NCBI RefSeq assembly: GCF_900167535.1
Contig: NZ_FUYE01000019.1
Span: forward strand, 61,570 to 125,569
Source of the DNA: Prosthecobacter debontii
GTDB lineage: Bacteria; Verrucomicrobiota; Verrucomicrobiia; Verrucomicrobiales; Verrucomicrobiaceae
Length of the DNA stretch: 64,000 nt
Reading direction: 5' to 3'
In this document: positions 9,607 to 19,163 of the stretch, one piece after another
Layout: each line of letters begins with the position of its first letter
How positions within the stretch are numbered: the first letter of the stretch is position 1
Program-made: the position numbers and the translations under genes
Notes under the pieces: model-generated
Database searches by the model: none
What the model was told of the DNA's origin: nothing
Seen by the model: only the letters and a program-made list of their open reading frames with translations

Positions 9607-10722
9607 CTAACCGTGGCTGGTGGATTCAAGCGCGACCAAAGCCAGATATTCTTTGATCATTTTTGGGGGAGCATAGCCTGCCAATTCAATGTCATACAAC
9701 GACATCAGACTTTCTGTTCGACCTTTATCATTGAGCATCTCGACAATCTTGTCGGCCATCGCTTGAGGGTCTGACGGCGGCACCAGTTCACCTAACAGGC
9801 CATTTTTTAATACTTCACGACAAGCCGGGACATCACTGGCCACGATAGGCAGCCCGGCGGCCATCGCTTCAAGTAAGACACTGCCGAGCCCTTCTTGATC
9901 CGTGGTTGAGAAGACAAAAAGATCCGAGCTTCCCAACAGTTCAGGCACATCTTGACGGCTTCCAAGGAAACAGACCGCATCCTTACCCATTTCACGAGCC
10001 ATCAGTTCCAACGGCTGCCGAAGGCTCCCGTCACCAGCCAGCAGCAGCTTAAATGAGGGCACCCGTCGGACGATTTCGGGCACAGCATGCAACAAGGTGG
10101 CGTGGTCCTTATGCCTTTCCAGAGTGGCCACCATTATGGCCACGCGGTCGTCCGACGACACGCGGCCTGCTCGGGCGACCATCGCCCTTTGTTGGACCTT
10201 TTCAGCTCGAGAGCAATTGTAAACCACATGGAACAACTTCTCAGGCACAAACGGCACCTTCTGGAGTGTTTGACAAACGTAACGCGAGCAGCAGACCACT
10301 TTAGCCTTGAGCAGCCACAAAGGCCAATTGGCATACCGTGTCAGCCAATCATGTCTGAAGCTCCTGGTGGGAGGATTTCCCGCGTGAACGAGGATACGAC
10401 GAACACCTGAGCGCCATGCCCCCAGGCATATCCAGGGTGACAATCCATGCACCCAACAGATCACGACATCAGGTTGGCGCTCAGAACAAACAGCCGTTAC
10501 CGCTCTCATCAGACGAAGAAAACTTTTCCAGCCTTTGAGCAGCCCCTGATCTGAAGCGCCATACCACTGGGCTGCCGAGCTCAACTGTGGAGTTAAGTCG
10601 GGTGGATAGTGATCCAACGCAAAAACTTCCTGATGATGAAGTCCCGTATTGAGCCAATCCAACACCAGATTGGGCGTCCCTTCGCCGCGCGGAGTCGCTA
10701 AAATATGAAGAATTTTGATCAC
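9607..10722 (-). CDS. GT4 glycosyltransferase
   Basis: A 371-aa GT-B enzyme. Near the N-terminus TPRGEGTPNLVLDWL takes the place of the usual glycine-rich acceptor loop. Further on are VVYNCSRAEKV, IMVATLERHKDHATLL, LLLAGDGSLR, CFLGSRQDVPELL and E-x7-E in EGLGSVLLE followed by AAGLPIVASDVPACREVL. It starts with GTG 10722, 10 bp after an FkbM-type gene. It resembles the GT4 gene at 14020-15174 in its second half (LGTVRQVTEV, TTHNEGFG), so the two may be diverged paralogues. Confidence 0.88.
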   Translation of the reverse strand: MIKILHILATPRGEGTPNLVLDWLNTGLHHQEVFALDHYPPDLTPQLSSAAQWYGASDQGLLKGWKSFLRLMRAVTAVCSERQPDVVICWVHGLSPWICLGAWRSGVRRILVHAGNPPTRSFRHDWLTRYANWPLWLLKAKVVCCSRYVCQTLQKVPFVPEKLFHVVYNCSRAEKVQQRAMVARAGRVSSDDRVAIMVATLERHKDHATLLHAVPEIVRRVPSFKLLLAGDGSLRQPLELMAREMGKDAVCFLGSRQDVPELLGSSDLFVFSTTDQEGLGSVLLEAMAAGLPIVASDVPACREVLKNGLLGELVPPSDPQAMADKIVEMLNDKGRTESLMSLYDIELAGYAPPKMIKEYLALVALESTSHG

Positions 10723-10732
10723 TGGCTGAGCA

Positions 10733-11599
10733 TTACAGGACAGGCCATTGATGGGTCTCTGCCAGTCGCTGTTTGACCACGTTTATATCTCGCAAATAGA
10801 GCGTATTGTTAAATCCGTCGGAGGGTTTTTCCAGTTTATACAATCGGTTAGCAGCTGCATCATACGCATAAGGAAGAAAGCCATACTTTGCCAAAAGGCA
10901 TTCCAACTCTTGGAATTTGGGCAAATGCCAATTGTTAGGCCGAAAGGTCTCGATCAGAAATCCAATCAGCTCGCGGCTGCTTAAAAGATCACCCGCGCCC
11001 TGAAGCACTTCCAGTTCATACCCCTCGACATCAATTTTAACAAAGGTTGGGCCCCCCTCCTTCTCGCTCAAGCACTTCATGGTAACCAAGTCCACTTCGA
11101 TACTTGGAGACTCTTCACTGACATTCATCGTCAAATGATTGCCTGGTCCAAGATCGGTGGTGATCCTGACTCTTCCAGGACTGTCTCCCACCGCCAATTG
11201 CAAAGGCTTGATGCGGCTGGCCACATTCAGCCTCGAATTGACAACCAACCGCTCAAAAGTTTCAGGCACCGGTTCCAGAGAAAGCACCTCACTACCAACA
11301 GAAGCTGCCAAGACCGAATAAGCTCCGGCATTGGCCCCAATATCAAAAAAACGATCTTCTTTCCTCAGAAACCGCAGGAGGAAGACATGATCATCATAAT
11401 CTGGAAGAATCACATACCAATAGCCAGTCAATCCTTCACGAGGGTGGATCATCAGCGAACTTCCATTTACAAAACCTAAGCGTAGCGGTTTATCAGTCAG
11501 TCGTTGGCGGACCTGCCAAAACACCCAGCGGCAGAAAGTCCGCAATGGCCGCTGACGAAAAACGGGGTGCTGAAGCAGCCATGTCAAAGCAGAACGCAT
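10733..11599 (-). CDS. FkbM-family methyltransferase
   Basis: A 288-aa SAM-dependent O-methyltransferase of the FkbM family (PF05050). Motif I is FFDIGANAGAYSVLAA, the acidic residue binding the SAM ribose lies in LSLEPVPETFERL, and the family-defining FVKIDVEGYELEVLQGA is complete. A basic, aromatic N-terminus of about 60 residues precedes the domain. In glycan loci such enzymes methylate hydroxyls of sugars in the repeat unit, often as a terminal cap. It lies between two GT4 genes with gaps of 15 and 10 bp. Confidence 0.88.
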   Translation of the reverse strand: MRSALTWLLQHPVFRQRPLRTFCRWVFWQVRQRLTDKPLRLGFVNGSSLMIHPREGLTGYWYVILPDYDDHVFLLRFLRKEDRFFDIGANAGAYSVLAASVGSEVLSLEPVPETFERLVVNSRLNVASRIKPLQLAVGDSPGRVRITTDLGPGNHLTMNVSEESPSIEVDLVTMKCLSEKEGGPTFVKIDVEGYELEVLQGAGDLLSSRELIGFLIETFRPNNWHLPKFQELECLLAKYGFLPYAYDAAANRLYKLEKPSDGFNNTLYLRDINVVKQRLAETHQWPVL

Positions 11600-11614
11600 G
11601 AAAAGAGCAAGTCG

Positions 11615-12799
11615 TTAAGATCTAGCATTGGGTTGAGAGGCGAGTCCCAGCCAAGGACGCACAGGATTACAGATCGTAGAAGTCTCCCACAACTCTTGAA
11701 ATTCTTGAACGCATCTGTCCCATGAAAGCAACGGTGACCAACACCGAGCCCCTTGATAGAAGGCATATTGTTTAGCTTCGTCTTTGAGGTAATCGTCCAA
11801 GATGTCAGCTTTTTCACTGATGGACTGAGAGAGATCAAACCTAAACCCTGCATCAGGAGGTAACGTGTCCGCAATTCCTTCGTGGGCGAAACCTGCAACG
11901 GGAACCCCCGCACGTAGGAACTCCAAGGTCGATATACCCAGCGCCTCCCGTTGCGAGAATAGGCACCCTAAATCACAACCGACCAGAAACGCCAGGAATC
12001 TCGCCGGGTCCTTTAACTTGTGAATGAACCCCACATTTCGAAGACCAGTCCGGCCCTCGAACATATGTATCGTTAGGCCAGCCGCGTGCACAGCCACGCG
12101 CCACCCACGTCTCGCCAATTCATCACGCAGGTCTAACAATCTTGGCAGACCTTTTCTCTCCCACTCCTTACCGACGAATCCCAGGACGAAATCTCGCGTG
12201 CGACCAGCGCCTTCCCTGAAATTCGGGAATGTCCAATCCGTTGGCAACGCCATGTTCGCTCCTGGCAAAATCGTGTGAAGTTTTGCAGCATCGACACCAC
12301 ACTCCTCCCGCATGACATCCGCTGCCCATCTTCCCATCGTGATCACACGCTGGCTCAAGGCATAGTTTTCTTTTTCCGCTTCCAGCCCGTGACGCACAAT
12401 GTCCTGAGGTATTTTTAAATCCAACCCACGCCCCGTCACGAGAGCTGCAAAAGGCGCATCTACGTAGTGACTAATCACTCCACCAGCGCTTTGAATCGTT
12501 CTCGCCCGCGGAAAGTGTTGGTGAAATGTGATCACCTCGGATTGCTTGAGTTCGCGAGGCACTTGCTGTTCGAGCAGGTCTAAAAATGCTGTCGAGTATT
12601 GAAACCCTCCGCTCTTTTTCCCGACCAATAAGCGTTTGAGATTCCAGAAGAGTCGAGGCTTTTTAGCCGCCTGTAAATCTGGTCTCCAAGGCACCGTAGC
12701 AAAGCCTGCTTGCAGACAGGCTTGCCAAAAAAACCATGGAATACCGCTCCATGTGGATTGGGATGTGACATCCCCAACTGCAGCAATCGAGCGGTTCAT
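11615..12799 (-). CDS. GT4-like glycosyltransferase
   Basis: A 394-aa GT-B protein with a poorly conserved N-terminal domain (MNRSIAAVGDVTSQSTWSG; later VITFHQHFPRARTIQSAGG) and a recognisable C-terminal donor domain: ILPGANMALP, FVLGFVGKEWERKGLPRLL, VGFIHK and E-x7-E in EALGISTLE followed by RAGVPVAGFAHEG. The N-terminal part suits enzymes acting on a lipid-linked acceptor. ATG 12799 overlaps the preceding stop by 4 bp (ATGA), so its translation is probably coupled to that of the previous GT4 gene. Confidence 0.8.
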   Translation of the reverse strand: MNRSIAAVGDVTSQSTWSGIPWFFWQACLQAGFATVPWRPDLQAAKKPRLFWNLKRLLVGKKSGGFQYSTAFLDLLEQQVPRELKQSEVITFHQHFPRARTIQSAGGVISHYVDAPFAALVTGRGLDLKIPQDIVRHGLEAEKENYALSQRVITMGRWAADVMREECGVDAAKLHTILPGANMALPTDWTFPNFREGAGRTRDFVLGFVGKEWERKGLPRLLDLRDELARRGWRVAVHAAGLTIHMFEGRTGLRNVGFIHKLKDPARFLAFLVGCDLGCLFSQREALGISTLEFLRAGVPVAGFAHEGIADTLPPDAGFRFDLSQSISEKADILDDYLKDEAKQYAFYQGARCWSPLLSWDRCVQEFQELWETSTICNPVRPWLGLASQPNARS

Positions 12800-14013
12800 G
12801 ACTTTATGGCTTCGACAAGACGGTGCCCATAAGCAGACACATTCAACTTCTTGGAATCTGAAATAGCTAAAGTACCCATTTTACGTCGCAGGTCTTGGTC
12901 CCGAAGACGTTCCAAGGCGTCAACCAAACGCTCGACGTCCCGAATTGGCACCACATATCCATTTTGATCATGAACAACAGGGCTGCCAGTATTCGGAGTC
13001 GTGACCACGGGCAATCCCCACGCCAGCGCTTCATAAGTTGCCGTTGCAGAACCTTCACAAATGCTGGGCAGCAAAAAGACATCCGCCCAAGAAAACTGCG
13101 CAGCCATTTCGCTACGGGGAACGATACCCAAGAGCGTTACATACTCGGCCAGCTTACTCGCCCCATCCGGAGTGAGGTCGATCGGACCCGCCATTCGAAA
13201 GTCGGCACGTCCTTGGAGCTTTCTGGCCACTTCCATAACATAGGGTGAGCCTTTGCGTAAACCTACGGTGCCGACTGTCAGCACCCGAAGCGGTCCCGGT
13301 TCTCGCAGAGATCGTTGATCCAAAATCGCCGGATCAACCGTCATATTCACTCCGTAAGGTACAACGACAGCACGTTCCACAGGGCCACCCGCTTGAGCGA
13401 TTCCCTCACGAACGAATTCGGATCCACATAGGATGGTATCCGCGAGTTCCCACTCAGCCTTTTCGTTCTCTTCGAAGGGTCGGTAAAACTCCTCATATGG
13501 AGGTTCAATCTCCCAGCCTCGCCAACGTGCATATTCCGCCTTCAATAGCGAAGTCTGCACGACAACGGGTGCGATCGTCTGTTCATGGAACGTGCGCATA
13601 TGGTGAGCACGGGCAAACTTCATCACTTCGAGCCCTGCTGAATTGAAGGAGTAGACCGCATCCGTGCCATCTATGCCATGACGGATGACAGCTTCTTGCA
13701 ATTCCTGACCCGCCTGGAGATGTGCCTGAGCGATCTCTCGCGGCGTGCGGGCGCAGCGTAAGCTCCACCAATATGCCATGCCGAGCCGATCGAAAGTTAC
13801 CACTTGATCTGCGGGCACCCCAGATACCTGTCGAGCGACTAAACGTCTAACCCCACCGGGCATCAGCTTATGAGGAAGGTGCGACATCAATCGGCCAAGA
13901 CCTGATGTCCCGCAGATATCAGTGTAGAGAGTGCTGAGAATTCCGGCCTCAGAAAAAATTCGAGGCACGGCGTAGTGCATTCGGGCCCCTAACTGTACAA
14001 CGGCTATTTTCAT
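12796..14013 (-). CDS. GT4 glycosyltransferase
   Basis: A 405-aa GT-B enzyme. Distinctive features are the N-terminal QLGARMHYAVPRIFSEAG and a central FHEQTIAPVVVQTSLL, followed by VVVPYGVNMTVDP, VLTVGTVGLRKGSPYVM and E-x7-E in EGSATATYE, then WGLPVVTTPNTGSPVV. The first half resembles GT4 proteins with the YAVPRIF-type start that are common in exopolysaccharide loci. It overlaps the next gene by 4 bp and follows the previous stop by 6 bp. Substrate unknown. Confidence 0.87.
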   Translation of the reverse strand: MKIAVVQLGARMHYAVPRIFSEAGILSTLYTDICGTSGLGRLMSHLPHKLMPGGVRRLVARQVSGVPADQVVTFDRLGMAYWWSLRCARTPREIAQAHLQAGQELQEAVIRHGIDGTDAVYSFNSAGLEVMKFARAHHMRTFHEQTIAPVVVQTSLLKAEYARWRGWEIEPPYEEFYRPFEENEKAEWELADTILCGSEFVREGIAQAGGPVERAVVVPYGVNMTVDPAILDQRSLREPGPLRVLTVGTVGLRKGSPYVMEVARKLQGRADFRMAGPIDLTPDGASKLAEYVTLLGIVPRSEMAAQFSWADVFLLPSICEGSATATYEALAWGLPVVTTPNTGSPVVHDQNGYVVPIRDVERLVDALERLRDQDLRRKMGTLAISDSKKLNVSAYGHRLVEAIKS

Positions 14014-14019
14014 CGATGG

Positions 14020-15174
14020 TTAGGCATCAGCGAATATGATCGCCGGAAACAGTAGCTGAATGTATCGCTTGGCAAATGTGCGGCCGGAGAGGTGTCGCAT
14101 CGCATGCTGTCGTGCCATGAGACTCAACGCTTGCCTTGATTTCAAGTCGGGGATCAACCTCGTAACAGCTTCGGCTAATTGCTTCGAACTCCCTGGTTTC
14201 ACGTAGATCACCGTAGCACCCTCGACATTGCCACACACTTCTCTGATTGGCCCCACATCTGTCACCACGGTAGGGAGTCCCGCCATCAATCCTTCGGCAA
14301 GTGCGATGCCAAAACCTTCATTGTGGGTGGTGGCATACACACACACATCCCATTTTCGGATGACCTCCGTTACCTGCCGAACGGTGCCGAGGAAATGCAC
14401 ACTGTCGACCAGCCCTAACGCCTCCGTCAGAGCGCGTAAATTCTGCGCTTGATCTCCATCTCCCGCCAACTCTAGAACCGCGCAGGGAAACTCCCTCTTG
14501 ATCTCAGCGAAGGCTCGGATCACTGTCGCATGATCTTTGATCAAATCTAGACGAGCTAACATCCCGATCACCACCTTGCTGCCATTCGTCGGAATAATTC
14601 GTGGGATATGTTTCAGGCTATCAGGAACATCATAAACTCCATTTGCCACCACCTTTGTTTGAAAGCGATTCAGATAATAGCTGCGCTTAAAAGTATCAGC
14701 AACGTACTGAGAACAGCACAAATATACAGGATTGCAGCGCCGTGGGAAAACCAACCCTTCCGTGAACAAATATCTAAGATCTGTCAAACTACTCAAGTTT
14801 GATGCAGGGTTTCCACCATGGACCCCGACGTGACGACACCCTCTCGGAATCGAATGAAGAATCACAGGCAACTCTGCCATACCATGCCAAGCGATCACCG
14901 CATCAGGATTTAGCATGCTAAGTCTTCCACGAAGAGCTTTCGCCAGTGCGAACCGAGACCTGCCTAACATGTGTAAATGTTCAACAGTAGCACCCGAATT
15001 CGCCCAAACTTGAGACATCACCCCTTCATCTCCGAGAACTACAATGTGATGATCGACTTCACTGCCATACGAGCACAGATGATCACACGCCCTCTCACAG
15101 CCTCCTGACGCTGCGGAGACAAGGATGTGCACAAGCAACCCTTTGCTAATCACCGCATTCCCAGGTTCTCTCAT
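14020..15174 (-). CDS. GT4 glycosyltransferase
   Basis: A 384-aa GT-B enzyme. It has LVSAASGGCERACDHLC as the N-terminal acceptor loop, the VGVHGGNPAS segment, VVANGVYDVP, VIGMLARLDLIKDHATVI, LELAGDGDQ, HFLGTVRQVTEVI and E-x7-E in EGFGIALAE followed by AGLPTVVTDVGPIREV. The start at ATG 15174 is 8 bp after the preceding stop. The pattern resembles the GT4 encoded at 9607-10722, including the HVGVHGGNP versus LVHAGNPP segment, suggesting an old duplication inside the locus. Confidence 0.88.
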   Translation of the reverse strand: MREPGNAVISKGLLVHILVSAASGGCERACDHLCSYGSEVDHHIVVLGDEGVMSQVWANSGATVEHLHMLGRSRFALAKALRGRLSMLNPDAVIAWHGMAELPVILHSIPRGCRHVGVHGGNPASNLSSLTDLRYLFTEGLVFPRRCNPVYLCCSQYVADTFKRSYYLNRFQTKVVANGVYDVPDSLKHIPRIIPTNGSKVVIGMLARLDLIKDHATVIRAFAEIKREFPCAVLELAGDGDQAQNLRALTEALGLVDSVHFLGTVRQVTEVIRKWDVCVYATTHNEGFGIALAEGLMAGLPTVVTDVGPIREVCGNVEGATVIYVKPGSSKQLAEAVTRLIPDLKSRQALSLMARQHAMRHLSGRTFAKRYIQLLFPAIIFADA

Positions 15175-15182
15175 TTGGATCG

Positions 15183-16220
15183 TTAGGCTGAATGCGATGC
15201 GACTAATTTCTGAATGACGTCAAGATACTTTTCAGTCATGACCTTACTTGAAAAACGTTGCTCAGCTTGCCGTCTGCACTCTAGCCTGTCCACAGAGTCA
15301 ATCTTCTGCACAGCCTCCACCATTTCGTCTTCGGACTCCGCTAAAAATCCAGTTTTACCATGATCGATGACTTCTGGAGTGGAAGCACACCGTGTGGCAA
15401 TAACCGGTGTTCCGCAGGCTAGCGACTCCACCATTACAATTCCAAAAGGCTCAGGCCAACGAATCGGAAATAGAAGCGCCCGCGCGTTTCCTAACAAACT
15501 CTTCTTTTGCTCATCATTGATTTCTCCAACGTATTCAATCACGTCTCCTAGATGAGGTTTGATCTCTTCGTTGAAATACCTCAGTCCATCTTCCTCTTGA
15601 GGTCGATTGCCAGCTATCTTTAATCTCACTCCACACTTTTTGGCGACCCTTATCGCCGTATCGACTCCTTTATTGGCGGTCAATCTTCCCAGGAAGACGA
15701 AATAACCCTCTTCCGGGATACCTGATCGAGCTTCAAACAGATCTGTGTTGGTTGAATTGTAAATGACGGAAAATTCAGCGAGGTGTCTTACGTCTTCGAC
15801 TTGAGCGCGACTGATGCCAACCAGAGCCAGATTGCGTGATCGCCTCGCCACCAACCATTCAACTTCGCTAGCGAGGATCGGGTTTTGGAAACAACAAATC
15901 AGCGGCTTGGCTAACTTTAGAATCAGATGCAAGTAGTCGAGTCTTCCAAAATTGATCACGCAATCAGCCTTTAATACAGCAGCGGCCGAAATACCTTGAA
16001 ACCAGGCTTTACGAGCTGCCCTAGAGAGTCGCTTAGTCGATGGCCGGTGGTGAATAAACAGTCGACCTCCAAAAGATTGAGATCCGGGGCCAGCGATCAA
16101 ATCGACTACATGGCCCATGTCCCTCAGGCACTGACACAGAGATGCCGCTATTCGTTCGACTCCTCCATAATCAATAGGAGGAACAGGGATGACCGGATCT
16201 GTAATGACCAAGATTCTCAT
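15183..16220 (-). CDS. GT4 glycosyltransferase
   Basis: A 345-aa GT-B enzyme with a textbook GT4 layout: MRILVITDPVIPVPPIDYGG with GGVERIAASLCQCLRDMGH as the acceptor-side loop, VIYNSTNTDLF, YFVFLGRLTANKGVDTAI, LKIAGNRP, EYVGEINDEQKKSLL and E-x7-E in EPFGIVMVE followed by ACGTPVIATRCASTPEV. It resembles small GT4 enzymes of exopolysaccharide loci that act on early lipid-linked intermediates. The ATG start overlaps the previous gene's stop by 4 bp. Confidence 0.9.
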   Translation of the reverse strand: MRILVITDPVIPVPPIDYGGVERIAASLCQCLRDMGHVVDLIAGPGSQSFGGRLFIHHRPSTKRLSRAARKAWFQGISAAAVLKADCVINFGRLDYLHLILKLAKPLICCFQNPILASEVEWLVARRSRNLALVGISRAQVEDVRHLAEFSVIYNSTNTDLFEARSGIPEEGYFVFLGRLTANKGVDTAIRVAKKCGVRLKIAGNRPQEEDGLRYFNEEIKPHLGDVIEYVGEINDEQKKSLLGNARALLFPIRWPEPFGIVMVESLACGTPVIATRCASTPEVIDHGKTGFLAESEDEMVEAVQKIDSVDRLECRRQAEQRFSSKVMTEKYLDVIQKLVASHSA

Positions 16221-17530
16221 CCTACGTAGTCAGAATAAATTTTGGCATAGTGACCGGCCACCGTCTTCATTGTTCTTGGAAAGCTGTTCCGAATATTTAC
16301 AGGAGCCGGGATCTGTAACTCTCCTGCCAGCAAGCCTTGAATTTTGCGAGAAAGGTCATGGCCGCTCCCTGCTTCAAACAACCAGCCATTGAGTCCCTCT
16401 CGAACGACTTCAGAAATCCCCCCCAGCCTGCTCCCGATCACAGGTAAACCCGCGGCAAAAGCGTCAAACACAGTCAGCGGTCCCGTTTCCAGCCAGATTG
16501 AAGGCACGACCACAGCATCCATTTCTGCGAGAGTCGTCATGAGATCGGTATTGGCTACCAATCGTGGCGAAATGAATCGTTTGTCTCCTCCTATTCTCTT
16601 GAGAAGTTCTTGGCCATAGGAATCATCCCAGTAGGGACCTAAAAAGTGGATTTGTAGGGGGACATCTTCAGGAAGCATTTTGACCGCATCGATCAGAACG
16701 TGGAATCCCTTCACCGGCGAACAGCGTCCCATGCAGGCTAAACGCAAAGGCTGTCTCGCAGGATACTTAAGGCCAACAACATCATTGGATGGCTCGCGTC
16801 CAGCAGTGCGTATCAGGTGGAGTTTATGCTCCGCCAGACCATTCGATAATAGGACCGCACGGCACCATTCAGCGCCAACAACGACGCCATCGGCCAAGTC
16901 AAAAAACTCCTCGAGAGACTGCTTGAAAATGCGTGTCATGAGCCGTGCCGAGAGGACCCGCTGCCACCGTGACGATGATGAGGGAGACACGCCGGGCCAC
17001 TCCGTCATGGATGCTAGCCTTGCAAAGGGTCTTGGTAACCCGCTATCCACCAATCTGCAGGCTGTGCAGCGTTGGAGAATCACCTTACCATCGCAAGGAT
17101 GCTTACCTTCATATAACAAGGCTCTTTGGACGCAGGATTGTCCTGGGGTGTGATAGGTCAACACGGTGGGAATGCCCCGTTGCTTGACTTCCCTCATGTG
17201 GCTTAGGCTTGCTCCACCATTCTGATCATGAAAGTGAACCAGATCTGGCTTCATCTGATCTAACAAGTCTGAAAAACCAGGAAGTGACGCATAGACTTTA
17301 CTGTAGGCAGTCACGCGCTCAGAAAAATCTTTGAGCGCTGGCAGAACATGAACAGAGATTCCTTCATGTTGATGAACACCTACCGCTTCTTTTCGACCCG
17401 GATCTTGGTGGATTGCGACGATGGATTCCACACCATGATCTTCAAGATCGTGACACAAGGTGTGACAATAGACCTCCCGCCCTCCAACGGTCCAAGGCAA
17501 ATAAGCAACTGGTAGATGTAGAACCCTCAA
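16217..17530 (-). CDS. GT4 glycosyltransferase with a cysteine-rich insert
   Basis: A GT-B enzyme (437 aa from this start). The acceptor loop is YLPWTVGGREVYCHTL, and the donor domain shows LACMGRCSPVKGFHVLI and IHFLGPYWDD. E-x7-E is changed to ETGPLTVFD (second Glu to Asp). The middle carries a CDGKVILQRCTACR segment with a further Cys (CVQR) some 20 residues upstream, a cysteine cluster seen in a subset of GT4 proteins and perhaps metal-binding. The start is TTG 17530, overlapping the previous stop as TTGA; another in-frame TTG at 17554 would add 8 residues and lengthen the overlap to 28 bp. Confidence 0.85.
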   Translation of the reverse strand: MRVLHLPVAYLPWTVGGREVYCHTLCHDLEDHGVESIVAIHQDPGRKEAVGVHQHEGISVHVLPALKDFSERVTAYSKVYASLPGFSDLLDQMKPDLVHFHDQNGGASLSHMREVKQRGIPTVLTYHTPGQSCVQRALLYEGKHPCDGKVILQRCTACRLVDSGLPRPFARLASMTEWPGVSPSSSSRWQRVLSARLMTRIFKQSLEEFFDLADGVVVGAEWCRAVLLSNGLAEHKLHLIRTAGREPSNDVVGLKYPARQPLRLACMGRCSPVKGFHVLIDAVKMLPEDVPLQIHFLGPYWDDSYGQELLKRIGGDKRFISPRLVANTDLMTTLAEMDAVVVPSIWLETGPLTVFDAFAAGLPVIGSRLGGISEVVREGLNGWLFEAGSGHDLSRKIQGLLAGELQIPAPVNIRNSFPRTMKTVAGHYAKIYSDYVG

Positions 17531-18336
17531 GCTAAGCTTTCTTTTGGGAGGCAAAGATAATCTGCAAAGTCCTGTGGTCGTACTTCCTGTCTAGTTCCGG
17601 GATTTAAAACCTTGTAGCCGAGATTATCGAGAAACTCACCGATATCATGACCGGATTGGCCTTCAGGCCACCAAAAGGGATGAATTCCTAGCAGTATCCT
17701 TGGGCGATGCAATTTCAAGACTTCTAGAGCCCCCTGCAGGACATCGAGCTCCGCGCCTTCGACGTCGATTTTAATCACATCGGGCCTCAATCCTGTCGCT
17801 GCGCAGTAGGCATCGATCGTGGTTATTGGGACTTTGACCACGAGAGGCTTTGCCGCAAGCGTCGCTAGATTTTTGGAATCGGAAAATGTTAACGAATTAC
17901 TGCTATGAAGTCCGTCTCCTTGAAGGAAAAAATCAACAATGCCAACTCGCTTACCGACGCACACAGTTTCTACCTTCACCTGACGGACTCCGTTCCACCG
18001 AAGGTGGTATTCCATCTTTTCCACGTTTAGCTTTGAAGGCTCGAACGCGACCACACAGCCATCGGCACCTACACATCGGGCACCAACAATCGCAGTTTGC
18101 CCTATGTTGGCCCCGACATCAAAAAAAACATCCCCGGGTTTGATCAATGCGACGAGTGTCGCAAAGACCTTGTCTTCATCACTCGACCACCGATGCCTGA
18201 AAAATTCTGGATGACACCAGACGCGGCCTGCCTGAGCTAGGCCATTTGGCAGTGGCACAGCCATCCATGGCAGAGAGCGGCAGAGCTTCAAATAAGATTG
18301 CCAAATGTGCTTCAATAAATTTTTAAACAGCTTCAT
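17527..18336 (-). CDS. FkbM-family methyltransferase
   Basis: A 269-aa SAM-dependent methyltransferase of the FkbM family. Motif I is FFDVGANIGQTAIVGA, the SAM-ribose acidic residue is in VVAFEPSKLNVEKM, and the core IKIDVEGAELDVLQGA is intact, followed by PRILLGIHPFWW. The basic N-terminus (MKLFKNLLKHIWQSYLKLC) could associate with the membrane. It is 3 bp after the divergent methyltransferase at 18340-19113, so the two are almost certainly co-translated; they may methylate different positions of the same glycan. Confidence 0.88.
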   Translation of the reverse strand: MKLFKNLLKHIWQSYLKLCRSLPWMAVPLPNGLAQAGRVWCHPEFFRHRWSSDEDKVFATLVALIKPGDVFFDVGANIGQTAIVGARCVGADGCVVAFEPSKLNVEKMEYHLRWNGVRQVKVETVCVGKRVGIVDFFLQGDGLHSSNSLTFSDSKNLATLAAKPLVVKVPITTIDAYCAATGLRPDVIKIDVEGAELDVLQGALEVLKLHRPRILLGIHPFWWPEGQSGHDIGEFLDNLGYKVLNPGTRQEVRPQDFADYLCLPKESLA

Positions 18337-18339
18337 AGG

Positions 18340-19113
18340 CTAACCTCGATATGGAATCTCATTGCTTTTAGGCTGAAGCAAGATCCAGGTCATGGGACCA
18401 CCCCGGCTTTCATCCATGGCAGATGTGACCCAAGCCTTCTGAATGGCTATCTTAGAAAGCCACCGAGGCCCTGTAAAATCTTCCACCTTACGTTCCCTGG
18501 TCATATATTCAGTTATGTCGTGGGTAGACGAGAATTTGGAATGGATCATGGCCGTCACCTGACGATCAACTCCTTCATGAATTTCAATGAGCAAAGTTGA
18601 TTCACGCACTGCGGTTGTCGGGAGACTACCCAACAGCACCGTTTCATACCCCTCAACGTCCATGATGATTAAGTTCGCCCCTTCCTTGCTGATAGCCTCC
18701 TGAAGGTCCGTAGATTCACAGCGCCCGCGAATCTCGACCAGAGCCCCCATGCCATTATGCTCAGCCATTTTCCTGAGCCATTTGTGACCAGATTCCTCCT
18801 GTTCGAATGCAACCACAGGGCAGCCCACATGCGCAGCCACGCCGACTGCATAATACCCTTCCGCTGCTCCCACAACAATAGCCTTGCTCCACTTCTCCCG
18901 GATCAAAGATTTGATGCAATCGTGAAGTTCCAACTCATAAGTTCCAAGAAGCTTGGGGGGTGAATTGCTACCGATCGAAACTCCAGGATATTTCATCCCA
19001 GAGAATGGTCCGCTCTGCACGGCCCCCTGGCATCTCCACCGCAATAATCCAAACCACCACGTTCTGGGGTGCAACCAAAGACCTGAGGGACTGTTGAGCC
19101 ACGATTTTAGCAT
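18340..19113 (-). CDS. Divergent FkbM-like methyltransferase
   Basis: A 257-aa protein with a recognisable but diverged methyltransferase fold. The motif I region reads AIVVGAAEGYYAVGVA, where FkbM enzymes usually have an Asp and GAN-x-G. VVAFEQEESGHKWL supplies the acidic residue after strand 2, and IIMDVEGYETVLLGS matches the FkbM DVEG-x-E signature. The C-terminal 60 residues (EYMTRERKVEDFTGPRW) have no motif I recognise. It is the first gene after the flippase. The role is probably sugar methylation, but loss of the motif I Asp leaves activity open. Confidence 0.7.
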   Translation of the reverse strand: MLKSWLNSPSGLWLHPRTWWFGLLRWRCQGAVQSGPFSGMKYPGVSIGSNSPPKLLGTYELELHDCIKSLIREKWSKAIVVGAAEGYYAVGVAAHVGCPVVAFEQEESGHKWLRKMAEHNGMGALVEIRGRCESTDLQEAISKEGANLIIMDVEGYETVLLGSLPTTAVRESTLLIEIHEGVDRQVTAMIHSKFSSTHDITEYMTRERKVEDFTGPRWLSKIAIQKAWVTSAMDESRGGPMTWILLQPKSNEIPYRG

Positions 19114-19163
19114 TGAATTATGTCCATTCTTTTTTCAAAAAGCGTTCCATTGACCTCGTCCCT

